From an uncultured Bacilli bacterium (lineage in GTDB: Bacteria; Bacillota_I; Bacilli_A; RFN20; CAG-449): a stretch of 64,000 nt of DNA. Positions 62,870 through 64,000 of this stretch are shown here, piece by piece (positions within the stretch are counted from its first letter, which is position 1; every line of letters starts with the position of its first letter). The stretch is taken from positions 1-64,000 of the forward strand of contig CANRPC010000004.1 of the NCBI GenBank assembly GCA_947632435.1, read 5' to 3'. The translations under genes were made by a program, and so were the position numbers. The notes beneath the pieces are model-generated. The model saw only the letters and a program-made list of their open reading frames with translations. It was not told the DNA's origin and searched no databases.

Positions 62870-64000
62870 TTACTCCTTTTTTTGTTGATCACTAAAACGA
62901 TCAATTTCATAGAATCTTCCAATATTCATTTGAAAAAATAAATATACAACACCTGTTTGTCCATTTCTATTTTTTGCAACATGCACTTGAGTTTCTTCTA
63001 ATTGCTCTTGAGTTTCATTTTGATCATTTTGAGCATCTTTACGCATTTCATCAGGATTTTGATATTTTGGTCGATATATAAAATATACTTGATCAGCATC
63101 TTGTTCAATAGATCCTGAATCTCTTAAATCAGAAAGAAGAGGAGTTCGATCTTTTCTTTCTTGTACTTCTCTACGAACTTGACACAAGCATAAAATAGGA
63201 ACAGCAAGTTCTTTAGCTAATGATTTTAAAGTTCGAGAAACTTGGCCGATTTCTAAATGTCGATTCTCTGGTTTTGAATTTGAAGTTTCAATTAATCCTA
63301 TATAATCTATAATTATCATTCCTAATTTATCTTCAAATTGAGCTTTTAATTTTTGACATTGAGCCTTAATTTCATTTATATTTTTTGTTTTATCGTCAAC
63401 GCGTATATCTACTTTACGTATAGCCTCTACAGCTTCAGATAAAGCAAGCCAATCATTAGAAACTAGATTCCCTAATTTTAATGTTTTAGTATCAATATGT
63501 GAATTACATGAAAGAATTCTTCTACCTAATTCTTCATTAGTCATTTCCAAAGAGAAAAACGCTACGATTTTATCATTTAAACTAGCAATATTATATGCAA
63601 GATTTACCGCTAAAGCAGTTTTACCTACACTTGGTCTTGCCGCTAAAATAATTAATTCTCCAGGTTGAAATCCTTGTGTTAACCTATTCAATTGACTAAA
63701 TCCTGTATCTAAACCAGTAACCAAAGAATTATTATGCATTCCTTTTGTCATTTTCAATTTAGCAGTAAGTGTATCAACAACATCTGCAATTGAAGTAAAT
63801 GCTCCTGTTCTTCTTGATTTTGTTATATCAAGGATTTTCTTTTCTGATTCAGCAATAAAATCAGGAATCGATTTAATTTGTTTTGTTTTAAATTCATTTT
63901 CAATCTTTGTTAAAGTGCTTAAAAAATTTCTCACTAAAGATAAATCACGGACAATATTCAAATGATAATTTGCATGTTTTTCTCCAATATATTTGTCCAT
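62870..64000 (-). CDS. dnaB: Replicative DNA helicase, 5' truncated by window edge
   Basis: At least 376 residues, open to the right edge; the Met at the edge is internal, since ~70 residues of the N-terminal domain are missing. RecA-fold: Walker A AARPSVGKTALAVNLAYN, FFSLEMTNEELGRRIL, MIIIDYIGLIETSN and DLRDSGSIEQDADQVYFIYRP. Unwinds DNA at the chromosomal fork. Adjacent to walJ/rlmH as in other Bacilli near oriC. Confidence 0.95.
   Translation of the reverse strand: MDKYIGEKHANYHLNIVRDLSLVRNFLSTLTKIENEFKTKQIKSIPDFIAESEKKILDITKSRRTGAFTSIADVVDTLTAKLKMTKGMHNNSLVTGLDTGFSQLNRLTQGFQPGELIILAARPSVGKTALAVNLAYNIASLNDKIVAFFSLEMTNEELGRRILSCNSHIDTKTLKLGNLVSNDWLALSEAVEAIRKVDIRVDDKTKNINEIKAQCQKLKAQFEDKLGMIIIDYIGLIETSNSKPENRHLEIGQVSRTLKSLAKELAVPILCLCQVRREVQERKDRTPLLSDLRDSGSIEQDADQVYFIYRPKYQNPDEMRKDAQNDQNETQEQLEETQVHVAKNRNGQTGVVYLFFQMNIGRFYEIDRFSDQQKKE

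Noticed and set aside
63998-64000. ATG at the right edge as the dnaB start
   Set aside because: The N-terminal domain would be too short; the Met is internal and the gene is cut by the window.
1-64000. CRISPR arrays, tRNA or rRNA genes, insertion sequences
   Set aside because: No direct-repeat/spacer pattern, cloverleaf-like segment, rRNA block or transposase with catalytic residues was seen. The zinc-ribbon DUF6431-like gene lacks a transposase domain.

Overview
The window is AT-rich DNA from a low-GC Bacillota, most likely an uncultivated gut member of class Bacilli (Mollicutes-like, Erysipelotrichales or RF39 type). This rests on base composition, chromosomal gene order and phage type. 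Tryptophan is encoded by TGG, and every stop codon I checked is TAA or TAG, so nothing points to a recoded TGA.

Bases 1 to about 45,000 are most of a tailed (siphovirus-type) prophage. All its genes run leftward except the tyrosine integrase at the right end (43806-44981). From right to left it holds: integrase; an accessory island of small, mostly membrane or unknown proteins (34.6-43.7 kb); a replication cassette (26.8-34.6 kb) with a giant helicase-primase-family B polymerase fusion, an ssDNA-binding-like protein, an SNF2-like helicase and two PD-(D/E)XK/VRR-NUC nucleases; a 1023-residue protein carrying the DFDGD motif of multisubunit RNA polymerases; a probable cos region; the packaging and head genes; and the tail genes up to a baseplate protein cut by the left edge. 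The left prophage end, lysis genes and any repressor lie outside the window.

Bases 45,137-64,000 are chromosomal. The clusters dnaX-ebfC-recR-tmk-holB-ricT-rsmI and rlmH-walJ-dnaB usually sit near the replication origin in Bacilli. Also present are RluA-type pseudouridine synthase, DegV, a TetR regulator, glyA, a low-molecular-weight phosphatase, mscL, a DUF3810 membrane protease-like protein and a YfhO protein.

The most interesting reading is a possible phage transcription system. Seven copies of a 26-bp element (CGCAA, five A/T, ACA, exactly 8 bp, then AWTGG) precede leftward genes or leaders in the accessory and replication regions. It is not a sigma-70 promoter, and six copies sit in promoter-gene-terminator units, most with a clear terminator. 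The same phage encodes an RNA-polymerase-like protein whose N-terminus carries a variant of a tag found on three head-region proteins. A dedicated polymerase, perhaps carried in the virion, reading these promoters is a testable inference, not something the sequence proves.
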